Assembly: GCA_900549195.1 (NCBI GenBank)
Contig: URNK01000019.1
Location: 1 to 15,551 of the forward strand
Direction: 5' to 3'
Origin: an uncultured Collinsella sp.
GTDB taxonomy: Bacteria > Actinomycetota > Coriobacteriia > Coriobacteriales > Coriobacteriaceae
DNA: 15,551 nt
Numbering within the stretch: position 1 is the stretch's first letter; every line of letters begins with the position of its first letter. The position numbers and the translations under genes are program-made. Below the pieces are notes generated by a model. It worked only from the letters and a program-made list of their open reading frames with translations. It was not told where the DNA came from and did no database searches. This document shows positions 7,316 through 14,324 of the stretch, one piece after another.

Positions 7316-7384
7316 TTTTATCTGGGCAAACGTCGGTTGTTGCTGCTGAGATAGTGCTTTTCGGACGGCCCGCCTCGCTGTTTT

Positions 7385-7441
7385 GTCTCAATCAGTAACA
7401 GGTAGACGAGGAAATGGGTTCTAACTGTTGCAGATCGAGAT
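7385..7441. repeat. REPIN-like inverted doublet 1 (57 nt)
   Basis: A forward copy (7385-7408, core ATCAGTAACA) faces a reverse copy (7421-7441, whose complement has core ATCTGCAACA) across a 12-nt spacer. The outer 16 positions pair with about four mismatches. This is the most degenerate of the three doublets. It could fold as a hairpin in DNA or RNA. Confidence 0.75.
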
Positions 7442-7464
7442 TTTCTCTTCAGGGGAATTCGAAT

Positions 7465-7521
7465 GTCTCGATCTGTAACATCTGGACGGACAAAAGGTCT
7501 CTATCTGTTACAGATTGAGAC
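7465..7521. repeat. REPIN-like inverted doublet 2 (57 nt)
   Basis: The forward copy (7465-7488) and the reverse copy (7497-7521) share the core ATCTGTAACA. The outer 16 positions pair with one mismatch, making this the best-preserved doublet. It starts 80 nt after doublet 1 and has exactly the same total length. The reverse copy is itself nearly palindromic. Confidence 0.85.
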
Positions 7522-7545
7522 AAAGGTCAGGGACTAAGACGTCTT

Positions 7546-7602
7546 GTCTAGATCTGTAACAGTTAGACGGGAATTCGGGCCCTAGATGTTACAGATTGAG
7601 AT
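7546..7602. repeat. REPIN-like inverted doublet 3 (57 nt)
   Basis: The forward copy (7546-7569, ending GTTAGACG) faces a reverse copy (about 7579-7602) with core ATCTGTAACA. The outer 16 positions pair with about three mismatches. It starts 81 nt after doublet 2. Its right end is 18 nt from the terminator of the DXS-like gene. Confidence 0.82.
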
Positions 7603-7620
7603 AATCGCGTCGCGAAAACA

Positions 7621-7659
7621 AAAACCTCCGCAGGGGGGTGCTTTCCTTGCGGAGGTTTT
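7621..7659 (-). terminator. Intrinsic terminator of the DXS-like gene
   Basis: AAAACCTCCGCA (7621-7632) pairs perfectly with TGCGGAGGTTTT (7648-7659) around a 15-nt loop. On the minus strand the stem is followed by TTTTTGTTTT-type sequence. It starts 1 nt after the stop codon at 7661-7663. Confidence 0.9.
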
Positions 7660-7660
7660 C

Positions 7661-9442
7661 TTACTCGTTGAGTAGTCTTGCGGCTTCGGCGGCCATGTTC
7701 TCGACCGTCATGCCGTTCTGCGCGAGCAGTTCGTTGGGGTCGTAGCGGTCGGGGAAGCCCTTGGCGATGCCGAAGGTGCGCGTGCGCACGGGCGTGCAGG
7801 CCAGGTAGCACGCCACGCGCTCGCCCCAGCCGCCGTCCAAGATGCCGTCCTCGAGGGTGACGACAACGCGATGCTCGGCGACAAGGCTGTCGAGGAACTC
7901 GCGATCGAGCTCGGTTGCAAAGCGCGGGTTGACGAGCGTGGCCTCGATACCGTACTCGGCAGCCAAGCGGTTTGCCACGCGCTCGCCCAGCTCAAAGAAA
8001 TCGCCAAGCGCGAGCACGGCAACGTCGCGGCCCTGACGCACCACGTTGTAGCGAACGGCACTGTAGTCGGTGTCTTCGGCAGGTGCAAGGTCGGGACGGC
8101 TTACCAAGCCAATGCCCGGTACGCGGATCGCCGCGGGATGCTCGCGGTGGTCGAGCGACCAGCTCAGCATGGACAGATATTCCTCCATGCAGGCCGGCGC
8201 CAAGTAGTGCATGTTGGGAAGACCGCCCAACATGGAAATATCAAAGAACGAAAGGTGCGTCTCGGACGTGGTGCCAAAGATTGACGCACCAAACACCAAA
8301 ATGGTTGCGGGGGCGTCGTTGAGGCACAGGTCGTGCCACAGCTCGTCGTAGGCGCGCTGCAAAAACGTGCCGTACACACCAAAGACTGGCTTGGCGCCCG
8401 AGCGCGCAAGCGCGGTGGCAAAGGTCACGGCATGCTCCTCGGCAATGCCCACATCGACGAACTGTTTGCCGGCGGCAGCGCGAAGCTCGGGTGTAAAGCC
8501 CATGATGTAGGGCGTGGCGGCCGTGATGCCCACGACCTGCGGATCGCGCTCGATGGCGGCGCTGAGAGCCTCACCCGTAATGTCGGCATAGGTGCGCGGC
8601 GCAGGCTCGCTCGGATGGCCCGGGCAGAGCTTGCGCCCGGTCGCCATGTCAAACGGACCCACGTGGTGCCAGCGCTCGGGGTCGCTCTGGGCCGGCTCAA
8701 AGCCCTTGCCCTTGGCGGTGGAGACGTGCAGCACGATGGGATGATCGATATTGCGCAGTTCCTGCAGCGCGTCGACGAGGGCCAACACATCGTTACCGGC
8801 GTCCAGATAGCGGTAGTCGAGCCCCATCGCGCGGAAAACGTTGCGCTCACAGGTGCCGTTGCTGGCGCGCAGCTCGGCCAGATTGCGATACAGGCCACCA
8901 TGGTTCTCGGCAATGGACTGGTCGTTATCGTTGACGATGATGATCAGGTTGCTATCGAGATCGGCGGCATTATTAAAGCCCTCAAACGCTAGGCCGCCCG
9001 AAAGCGAACCGTCGCCAATAACAGTAATGACGTTATACGTGTCACCCGCCAGGTCGCGCGCGTGGGCAAGGCCGCAGCCCAAGCTCACCGAGGTCGAGGT
9101 ATGCCCCATGGCAAACAAGTCATGCTCGGACTCGTCGGGATTGGCAAAGCCAGAAGCCTCACCATAACGTTCCGGATCGATATAAGTGTACGCACGCCCC
9201 GTCAGCGCCTTGTGGGCGTAGGTCTGGTGCGAAACGTCAAAGACAATCTTGTCGATGGGGGAGTTAAACACGCGATGAAGCGCAACCGTAAGCTCAACGA
9301 CGCCCAGGTTGGGGGCAACGTGCCCGCCGACGGCGGCGGAGCTTTCGAGGATTGCCTGGCGGATCTCGCCGCAGAGCTGCGGGAGCTCGGCGCGATTAAG
9401 AGCCTTGACGTCCTCGGGCGTTGTCGTTTGCGTAAGCAGCAT
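7661..9442 (-). CDS. dxs: Short, divergent 1-deoxy-D-xylulose-5-phosphate synthase-like enzyme
   Basis: This is a 593-residue thiamine-diphosphate enzyme of the DXS/transketolase family. DXS joins pyruvate and glyceraldehyde 3-phosphate as the first step of the MEP isoprenoid pathway. Visible landmarks are GGH (39-41), SHQTYAHKALTGR with H72, GHTSTS (113-118), the cofactor motif GDGSLSGG (143-150) with N171, the pyrimidine-domain glutamate in IAEEHAV (E335), and a C-terminal transketolase domain from ~465. It is somewhat shorter than typical DXS (about 620-640). The substrate-phosphate motif DRAG is replaced by FGAS (384-387), while TH (395-396) stays aligned. It may therefore be a functional short DXS clade or a paralogue with another substrate. 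The only Shine-Dalgarno candidate is GGAG, 12 nt upstream of the ATG. It is monocistronic with its own terminator. Confidence 0.8.
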   Translation of the reverse strand: MLLTQTTTPEDVKALNRAELPQLCGEIRQAILESSAAVGGHVAPNLGVVELTVALHRVFNSPIDKIVFDVSHQTYAHKALTGRAYTYIDPERYGEASGFANPDESEHDLFAMGHTSTSVSLGCGLAHARDLAGDTYNVITVIGDGSLSGGLAFEGFNNAADLDSNLIIIVNDNDQSIAENHGGLYRNLAELRASNGTCERNVFRAMGLDYRYLDAGNDVLALVDALQELRNIDHPIVLHVSTAKGKGFEPAQSDPERWHHVGPFDMATGRKLCPGHPSEPAPRTYADITGEALSAAIERDPQVVGITAATPYIMGFTPELRAAAGKQFVDVGIAEEHAVTFATALARSGAKPVFGVYGTFLQRAYDELWHDLCLNDAPATILVFGASIFGTTSETHLSFFDISMLGGLPNMHYLAPACMEEYLSMLSWSLDHREHPAAIRVPGIGLVSRPDLAPAEDTDYSAVRYNVVRQGRDVAVLALGDFFELGERVANRLAAEYGIEATLVNPRFATELDREFLDSLVAEHRVVVTLEDGILDGGWGERVACYLACTPVRTRTFGIAKGFPDRYDPNELLAQNGMTVENMAAEAARLLNE

Positions 9443-9670
9443 CGTTGTGGGTTACTCCATGCGAATCGAGCGCCGGCGCTCCCTCGGCCGGCACAATTGC
9501 ACAAGACAGTCTCGCACATTTTGGCGTTTGATATGTGACGGCGGCGCGGTAATTCGCTAACTGGTGGGGCAAAACGTTTTGTCCGATGCCATACTGATGT
9601 GTTCCATGATGTTTTTATCGATTGTCCACAGGCCGTGGCTTGTCGCCGTAAGTCGCTGGAAGGAGGCAGC
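9443..9670. promoter_or_regulatory. Divergent intergenic region with two perfect palindromes
   Basis: This 228-nt gap separates the leftward DXS-like gene from the rightward HD-domain gene and must carry both promoters. GAGCGCCGGCGCTC (9468-9481) and CAAAACGTTTTG (9570-9581) are perfect palindromes; the second is flanked by further pairing and followed by CATACT, a possible minus-10 for the rightward genes. GGAAGGAGG before 9671 is the ribosome binding site that fixes the HD-gene start. The operator role is inferred. Confidence 0.4.
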
Positions 9671-10207
9671 ATGTCCGATGTCGTTCGTGCCGAGAAAATC
9701 GCACGCGAAGTAGACCATGCTGCCCGTCAACTGGCGCAGGCGGGCCGTCTGGACCTGACGCGCGAGTTTATCCAGCACGGTGACGTGACGGTCTATACGC
9801 ATGTGACCTCGGTAGCGCGGGCGAGCCTGTCCTTTGCCGAGCGCCTGGGCCGCGTCGGTATTTCCGTCGACCGTGCCTCGTTGCTGCGCGGGGCCCTGCT
9901 GCACGATTACTTTCTCTATGACTGGCACGATCCCGACCCAAGCCATCGGCTGCATGGCTTTCGCCACCCGTTTTTTGCCCTGGCGCGCGCCGAGGAAGAT
10001 TTTGAGCTGACGCCGCGCGAACGGAATATCATCGTGCGCCATATGTTTCCGCTGGTGCCGGTGCCGCCGACGTGTCGTGAGGCTTGGATTGTATGCCTGG
10101 CAGATAAATGGTGCGCTCTGCGCGAGACAGTCGCCGGTCGTCTGCCGCGTAAGGACGAGACGGACGATAGCGTGAGTAAAGCATCGAGCGAAAAGAGGAG
10201 AGGGTAG
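9671..10207 (+). CDS. HD-domain phosphohydrolase
   Basis: This 178-residue soluble protein has the metal-binding pattern of an HD phosphohydrolase: H44, the pair H78/D79 (LLHDY), H99 (FRHP), H124 (VRHMFP) and D145 (LADK). HD proteins cleave phosphate esters, often of nucleotides; the substrate cannot be read from sequence. The frame stays open 24 codons further upstream, but the ATG at 9671 has the excellent ribosome binding site GGAAGGAGG, so I start there. The last ~20 residues are charged and look disordered. It ends 3 nt before the next gene, a CmpB-type membrane protein, so the two are almost certainly co-translated and may act together. Confidence 0.85.
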   Translation: MSDVVRAEKIAREVDHAARQLAQAGRLDLTREFIQHGDVTVYTHVTSVARASLSFAERLGRVGISVDRASLLRGALLHDYFLYDWHDPDPSHRLHGFRHPFFALARAEEDFELTPRERNIIVRHMFPLVPVPPTCREAWIVCLADKWCALRETVAGRLPRKDETDDSVSKASSEKRRG

Positions 10208-10210
10208 ACG

Positions 10211-11230
10211 GTGGAAACCGCGATTGATATGGCGTTTGGCGGCGCGACGCTTGCCGCCTGTCCGCTCTCGGCACTGGTGCTCTCGTTTGCCTTTTACGGG
10301 TTTTGCGGCTGGGCATGGGAGTCGACAGTATGCGCCATGCTCAATCACGGACGATTTGCCAACAGCGGCTTTTTGCTGGGACCGTGTTGCCCCATCTATG
10401 GCGCGGGCGGCATTGCCTGCTGGCTGTTGTTGCGTGGGATTCCGGATGCCTCGGGCCAGTTTGTCGCCGCGGCGCTCGTATGCAGCGTGATTGAGTACAG
10501 CGTGGGCCTTCTGTTGGAAAAAACAACGGGCGCTCGCTTTTGGGACTATTCGCATCTGCCGTTTAATCTGCACGGACGCATCTGTCTGTACTGGGCATGC
10601 GCGTTTGGCCTGGGTGCGCTGTGCATTTGCCGTTTAGTGGAGTCGGCATTGCTGGGGTTGCTTGGCCATCTTCCGGTGCTAATTGTGCGGCTGTCCGCCT
10701 TTATCGTCGCGGTCGCGATGATGGTCGACGCGGCGTGCTCGTTGGCCAGCTGGCGCCGCCTGTCCGATCAGCTGGAGTGCGTCCGGGCCGATCTTGCCGA
10801 CCGCATCAATGAGTCGCTTGCCGACGCGTCCGACTCCATGCTCGAACGCATTCCCGATTCGGCGATCGACTCGGTGGCGCAGACGCATATCCGCGGCCGT
10901 GCCGTCAACGCGTGGCTGGCAGAGCTGGGCGATGCGGCGCTCGATGCCCTTCGTGAGAAGGCTTCGATGCCGACGTTTATCGCGGACGGTGCCCGCGGTC
11001 TGGCACTTGCCGCCCGCCGCGTGGCCGATGCCGCGCCGAGCATGCCGCGTCCGTCGCTCAGTCGTCGCCTTGCCGGCAAGCGCATGAGCCGTCCGGTGCC
11101 GAGTGTGTCACTCAGCCGCCGCGACCTACGCTTCTTTAACGCCTTCCCGCGCTTGCGCATCAACCGCTACGAAGGTGTCATTCGAGCAACTAATCTCCGC
11201 GACCGAGCCCGCGAGCTGTTCCGCCGCTAG
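10211..11230 (+). CDS. CmpB-type (putative ABC-transporter type IV) membrane protein
   Basis: This 339-residue protein starts with GTG, preceded by AAGAGGAGAGGG. Residues 18-175 are membrane-embedded and carry the conserved marks of the family: GWAWES (33-38), NSGFLLGPCCPIYGAGG (51-67), E95 in the next helix and GARFWDYSHLPFNLHGRICL (107-126). The family is named for transporters, but I know of no established activity. Residues ~180-339 are a basic, helix-rich cytoplasmic tail with many Arg and Ser, longer than the membrane core needs. The HD phosphohydrolase gene 3 nt upstream suggests that the pair handles a phosphorylated lipid or nucleotide. That is inference. Confidence 0.8.
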   Translation: METAIDMAFGGATLAACPLSALVLSFAFYGFCGWAWESTVCAMLNHGRFANSGFLLGPCCPIYGAGGIACWLLLRGIPDASGQFVAAALVCSVIEYSVGLLLEKTTGARFWDYSHLPFNLHGRICLYWACAFGLGALCICRLVESALLGLLGHLPVLIVRLSAFIVAVAMMVDAACSLASWRRLSDQLECVRADLADRINESLADASDSMLERIPDSAIDSVAQTHIRGRAVNAWLAELGDAALDALREKASMPTFIADGARGLALAARRVADAAPSMPRPSLSRRLAGKRMSRPVPSVSLSRRDLRFFNAFPRLRINRYEGVIRATNLRDRARELFRR

Positions 11231-11428
11231 CCGGGACGGGCGCGCTCACGGCTTCCTTGCTCGCGTATTTCCCGTTCGTTTCGCGTCCGTTGCCGCGCCG
11301 TTTCCAAGATTGCGGCACCGTTTCCATTCGACAAAGCAGTGTTTAACAACGCCGTATCTGGTCTACACCAGTTGCCCCTCGGCCGCATTATGGGCGCCGA
11401 CAACGTTCATGCGACCAAGGGAGAGCGA
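11231..11428. promoter_or_regulatory. Upstream region of the ammonium transporter with a 20-nt direct repeat
   Basis: CCGTTTCCA occurs at 11298-11306 and again at 11318-11326. The surrounding 20-nt units (11291-11310 and 11311-11330) agree at 14 of their first 16 positions, exactly two helical turns apart. CTGGT (11358-11362) and ACCAG (11367-11371) form a small hairpin in the presumed leader. An ammonium transporter promoter is expected to be nitrogen-controlled, so the direct repeat may be an activator site. I cannot match it to a known box. Confidence 0.35.
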
Positions 11429-12706
11429 ATGTACGATACGGGATCGACAACGTTTATGCTCGTCTGCACCATGCTCGTGTTTTTAATGACACCGGGTCTG
11501 GCGTTTTTCTATGGCGGCCTGTCCAGGCGCAAAAATGTCATCAACACCATGCTCATGTGCTTTGGCGCCATTGGTCTGGTTGGTGTTCTGTGGATTGTTG
11601 CCGGCTGGTCGCTGGCCTACGGCGGCGACGGTTCCAGCCCGTTTATTGGAGGCCTTGACCAGCTGCTGTGCCTGCCGGTACTCAACCAGGTGCTTCAGGC
11701 GGCCGAGGGCAATGCCGCGGACGGCGCCGTCTACCCTCAGATCATCAACATCGCCTTCCAGATGGCGTTTGCCATGATCACTGCCGCTATCGTCACGGGC
11801 AGCCTGGCCGGCCGCGTTAAGTTTGGTGCCATGACGGCCTTCCTGGGCATTTGGCTGCTTGTGGCCTATGCGCCGCTCGCCCACATGGTCTGGGGCGGCG
11901 ATGGCTCCTTTATCGGTGACATGATCGGCGCACTCGACTTTGCCGGCGGCGACGTGGTACACATTTCGTCCGGTCTGACGGGCCTGATTCTCTGCTTAAT
12001 GCTCGGCCGTCGTCGTGGTTTTGGCATGGTGAGCTACCGTCCGCATAACGTGCCGTTTGTGGCGCTGGGCGCCGGCCTGCTTTGGTTTGGCTGGTTTGGC
12101 TTTAACGGCGGCAGCGAGTTTAATGCCGACGCCGTTGCGGCACTCGCCATCCTCAACACCGTGACGGCTAGCGCGGCGGGCATGGTCTCGTGGCTTGCCG
12201 TCGAGCGCGTGCATACCGGCCGCCCCACGCTGGTGGGCGCCAGCACCGGTTTGGTCGCGGGCCTTGTGGTGGTCACGCCCGGCGCAGGCTTTGTCGAGCC
12301 GTGGGCAGCGCTGGTTATGGGTTTGATTGTATCGCCCGTCTGCTACCTGGCCATCAGCCATCTCAAGACCAAGTTTGGCTACGACGATGCGCTCGACGCG
12401 TTCGGTTGCCACGGCATTGGCGGCATCCTGGGCGGCGTGCTCACGGGCCTGTTCTGCGTGCCGGAGCTTTCGTGGACCGGTAAGGGCGGTCTGTTCTACA
12501 CGGGCGATGTGTCACTGCTCATCTCGCAGATCTTGGGCATTGTGGTGACGGTCGTCATTGTGCTGGTGCTCGATTTGGTGATCGCCGCGGTGGTCAAGGC
12601 GCTGCTCCACGGCAGTCTTCGTGTGGACGAGGCCGACGAGGCGCTGGGCTTGGATGCGAGTCAGCACGGCGAAAGCGCATATCCCTCGTTCTCCGGACTC
12701 GATTAG
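11429..12706 (+). CDS. amt: Ammonium transporter (Amt family)
   Basis: This 425-residue polytopic membrane protein is full length for Amt. The frame is open 30 codons further upstream, but AAGGGAG (11417-11423) sits 5 nt before the ATG at 11429, so that start is used. Pore landmarks align with E. coli AmtB: W155 (near W148), D170 (D160), H178 in GGDVVHISSG (H168) and H328 in DAFGCHGIGG (H318). The N-terminus enters directly into the first helix after a short periplasmic stretch. The C-terminal tail DEALGLDASQHGESAYP (403-419) is the conserved segment that docks P-II proteins. It conducts ammonium into the cell and is probably gated by the P-II protein encoded next. Confidence 0.96.
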   Translation: MYDTGSTTFMLVCTMLVFLMTPGLAFFYGGLSRRKNVINTMLMCFGAIGLVGVLWIVAGWSLAYGGDGSSPFIGGLDQLLCLPVLNQVLQAAEGNAADGAVYPQIINIAFQMAFAMITAAIVTGSLAGRVKFGAMTAFLGIWLLVAYAPLAHMVWGGDGSFIGDMIGALDFAGGDVVHISSGLTGLILCLMLGRRRGFGMVSYRPHNVPFVALGAGLLWFGWFGFNGGSEFNADAVAALAILNTVTASAAGMVSWLAVERVHTGRPTLVGASTGLVAGLVVVTPGAGFVEPWAALVMGLIVSPVCYLAISHLKTKFGYDDALDAFGCHGIGGILGGVLTGLFCVPELSWTGKGGLFYTGDVSLLISQILGIVVTVVIVLVLDLVIAAVVKALLHGSLRVDEADEALGLDASQHGESAYPSFSGLD

Positions 12707-12809
12707 CAGCTTCCCCAAGTACCGCACCTTGCCGTTCAATCGTCGCTCACGTACTTAAGTACGCTTCGCTCCTCTTTCACGGCAATCTGCGGCACTTGGG
12801 AAACCTGCT
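12705..12809. repeat. Large imperfect palindrome between amt and the P-II gene
   Basis: Arms 12705-12735 and 12779-12809 match at 26 of 31 positions as inverted repeats. The perfect 14-nt palindrome CGTACTTAAGTACG (12750-12763) lies exactly at their centre. The left arm begins inside the amt stop codon. A further partial copy of the right arm lies at 12851-12868 (16 of 18 against 12788-12805). No T-run follows. It may be a processing or attenuation structure or a dispersed palindromic element. Confidence 0.8.
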
Positions 12810-12919
12810 AAGACCAGCCAGTTGAACTTATTTGATTTCCGAGGTTGGTTTGCGGCATTTGGAAAACCCGCGCCACATGAATGAGCGGTTCATTTCTTTA
12901 TTTAAGAGAGGAATTCACT

Positions 12920-13258
12920 ATGAAGAAGATTACGGCGATTGTTCGTGCTGAGAAGCTTGAGGTTCTTAAAGACGCGCTGTTTGCTGCCGATGTTCGCGGC
13001 ATGACTATCAACCAGGTGCAGGGCTGCGGTGCGCAACATGGCTGGAAGGAATACGTGCGCGGCAACGAGTTGCTTGTCAACATGATCCCTAAGGTGCAGT
13101 TCACCCTCATCTGCGCCGACGAGCACGTCGACGGCATTGTCGAGATTATCTGCAACGCCGCACGCACCGGAGCCGTCGGCGACGGCAAAATCTGGGTCGA
13201 GCCGGTTGAGGAAGTCATCCGCATCCGCACCGGCGAACACGGCTCCGCCGCGGTGTAG
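12920..13258 (+). CDS. glnK: P-II nitrogen regulatory protein without the modifiable T-loop tyrosines
   Basis: This 112-residue protein is exactly the P-II length and aligns without gaps to E. coli GlnB. Effector-binding positions are kept: Q39, K58, K90 in GDGK, and R101/R103 in RIRTGE. The T-loop reads GWKEYVRGNELL: position 51, the uridylylated or adenylylated tyrosine elsewhere, is leucine, and position 46 is valine; the only tyrosine is Y45. I infer signalling by ATP/ADP and 2-oxoglutarate binding without covalent modification. AGAGAGGA lies 7 nt before the ATG at 12920, which decides this start over an in-frame one 13 codons upstream. Adjacency to amt marks it as a GlnK-type partner of the transporter. 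Confidence 0.93.
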   Translation: MKKITAIVRAEKLEVLKDALFAADVRGMTINQVQGCGAQHGWKEYVRGNELLVNMIPKVQFTLICADEHVDGIVEIICNAARTGAVGDGKIWVEPVEEVIRIRTGEHGSAAV

Positions 13259-13274
13259 GACAATCTTTCGCCTG

Positions 13275-13304
13275 ACGGGCGTGCCTCTCTTGGGGCGCGC
13301 CCGT
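13275..13304 (+). terminator. Probable intrinsic terminator of the amt/P-II operon
   Basis: ACGGGCGTGCC (13275-13285) pairs with GGCGCGCCCGT (13294-13304) with a single G:U pair and a short loop. TCTCGTCT follows, a poor T-run, so termination may be partial. It lies 17 nt after the P-II stop codon. Confidence 0.65.
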
Positions 13305-13345
13305 TCTCGTCTACAATATCGTGCAGACGAAGGAGAGGCGTGCCC

Positions 13346-14203
13346 ATGATCAAGATGTTTGCGAGTGACTTAGACGGAACGCTGCTGAACGCCCTGCATG
13401 AGGCGGATGGGACCATCCGCCGTGCCATTCGCGAGCTGACCGAGGCTGGCCTGCATGTGGTTCCCGCGACCGGACGCTCGACGCTTCCGATCGGCGAGCA
13501 TGGCTTTACGGGGCTGGCGCTCGATGCTTGCTGCTCTAACGGATCCATCGTGCGCGACAGCCATGGCGAGGTGCTCAAGACCTGGACTATCGACCCGCAG
13601 ATTACCGAGGAGCTGCTCAAGGAGTTTCCGGATATCTGTTTTGACTGCTCCACGCCCGATGGCATGTTTTCGAGCGGATCGTTCGAGATGCACCAGGCGG
13701 GCTTTAAAAAGGACAGTCCTATCAAGCGCATCGTGATGCGCGGCATGCGTGCACGTGGGGGGTATCACGAGGAGCAATATTTCGACCAGTCGATCGGTGA
13801 CATCCTGCGCCACGATGTGTGCAAGATTAACTGTCGCGTGCTCTCGCCCGAGCTGGAGCGCGACCTTAAGGCGTATTTGGCCGAGCGATCGGACCGCGTG
13901 GTCAACGCGCCGTTTGACCCGGTGATGTTCGAGATCACGGACGTAGCGTGCAACAAGGGCGAGAGCGTGGCCTGGCTGGCGGGCTACTACGGTATTGCCG
14001 AGGATGAGGTCGCGGTCTACGGCGACGGCGGCAACGACATCGCCATGCTCAAGCGCTTTCGTCACAGCTACGCGACCAAAAACGGCAGTGACGCGGCCAA
14101 GGCCGCCGCAAGCGCGACTATCGGTAGCTGCATGGCCCACGCCGTTCCCAAACACATGCTTGCCACCATGCGCAAGCAGAATTCCTGCACCGTCATCGAA
14201 TAA
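13346..14203 (+). CDS. Cof-type HAD-superfamily phosphatase
   Basis: This 285-residue cytoplasmic protein carries all four HAD motifs: DLDGTLL with nucleophile D8 and acid/base D10, motif II ATGR (T42), motif III NKGES (K204) and motif IV GDGGND with D227 and D231. The ~110-residue insert between motifs II and III is a C2 cap, as in the Cof/YidA-type sugar-phosphate and cofactor phosphatases. The substrate is not predictable. A GTG lies two codons upstream at 13340, but AAGGAG (13330-13335) is better spaced for the ATG at 13346. It follows the P-II terminator and probably has its own promoter. Nothing ties it functionally to its neighbours. Confidence 0.88.
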   Translation: MIKMFASDLDGTLLNALHEADGTIRRAIRELTEAGLHVVPATGRSTLPIGEHGFTGLALDACCSNGSIVRDSHGEVLKTWTIDPQITEELLKEFPDICFDCSTPDGMFSSGSFEMHQAGFKKDSPIKRIVMRGMRARGGYHEEQYFDQSIGDILRHDVCKINCRVLSPELERDLKAYLAERSDRVVNAPFDPVMFEITDVACNKGESVAWLAGYYGIAEDEVAVYGDGGNDIAMLKRFRHSYATKNGSDAAKAAASATIGSCMAHAVPKHMLATMRKQNSCTVIE

Positions 14204-14232
14204 TGTGGCAAAGGGACTGTCTCTTCGTCACA
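14204..14232. repeat. Imperfect 14-nt-arm palindrome directly after the HAD gene
   Basis: The 14-nt arms pair at 11 of 14 positions, running from TGTGGC to GTCACA with GGGACTGTCTCTT between. It starts on the base after the stop codon. There is no clear T-run, so it is a weak terminator at best. The GGGAC core recalls the inverted repeat at 7283-7315. Confidence 0.45.
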
Positions 14233-14258
14233 TCCCAAATATTGCCTTTACGTGTTGA

Positions 14259-14303
14259 TGCACACGGTGTGCAATAATACTCGCACTGTGCAATAGCGCA
14301 CAG
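14259..14303 (+). promoter_or_regulatory. Two palindromic operator candidates upstream of tetR
   Basis: TGCACACGGTGTGCA (14259-14273) is a perfect palindrome with 7-nt arms. TGTGC and GCACA (14287-14302) form a second inverted repeat. The half-site TGTGCAATA occurs in both. They flank an AT-rich stretch, AATAATAC, that could be the minus-10 element, and lie just before the TetR-family gene. Autoregulation by TetR proteins through such sites is common, so I read these as its operators. Confidence 0.6.
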
Positions 14304-14324
14304 GCTGAGTAACAAGGAGGACGC

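Noticed and set aside
7201..7398. Possible small gene (65 codons) in the large intergenic gap
   Set aside because: It overlaps the importer promoter and an inverted repeat, lacks a ribosome binding site and has composition unlike neighbouring genes.
7385..7602. CRISPR array
   Set aside because: The repeats alternate in orientation, vary in sequence and have no uniform spacers in one direction; there are no cas genes.
9443..9670. Thiamine (TPP) riboswitch in front of the DXS-like gene
   Set aside because: I found no THI-box sequence or matching stem layout on the minus strand.
9557..10573. Open frame antisense to the HD and CmpB genes
   Set aside because: It spans two genes that have clear motifs and good ribosome binding sites on the other strand.
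11231..11428. Known actinobacterial GlnR box upstream of amt
   Set aside because: The repeated GAAAC-type half-sites (complement strand) are 20 nt apart, which does not fit the spacing I know for GlnR boxes.
11339..11428. Thirty extra codons at the start of the ammonium transporter
   Set aside because: The upstream ATG has no ribosome binding site, whereas the one at 11429 does and fits the family's usual N-terminus.
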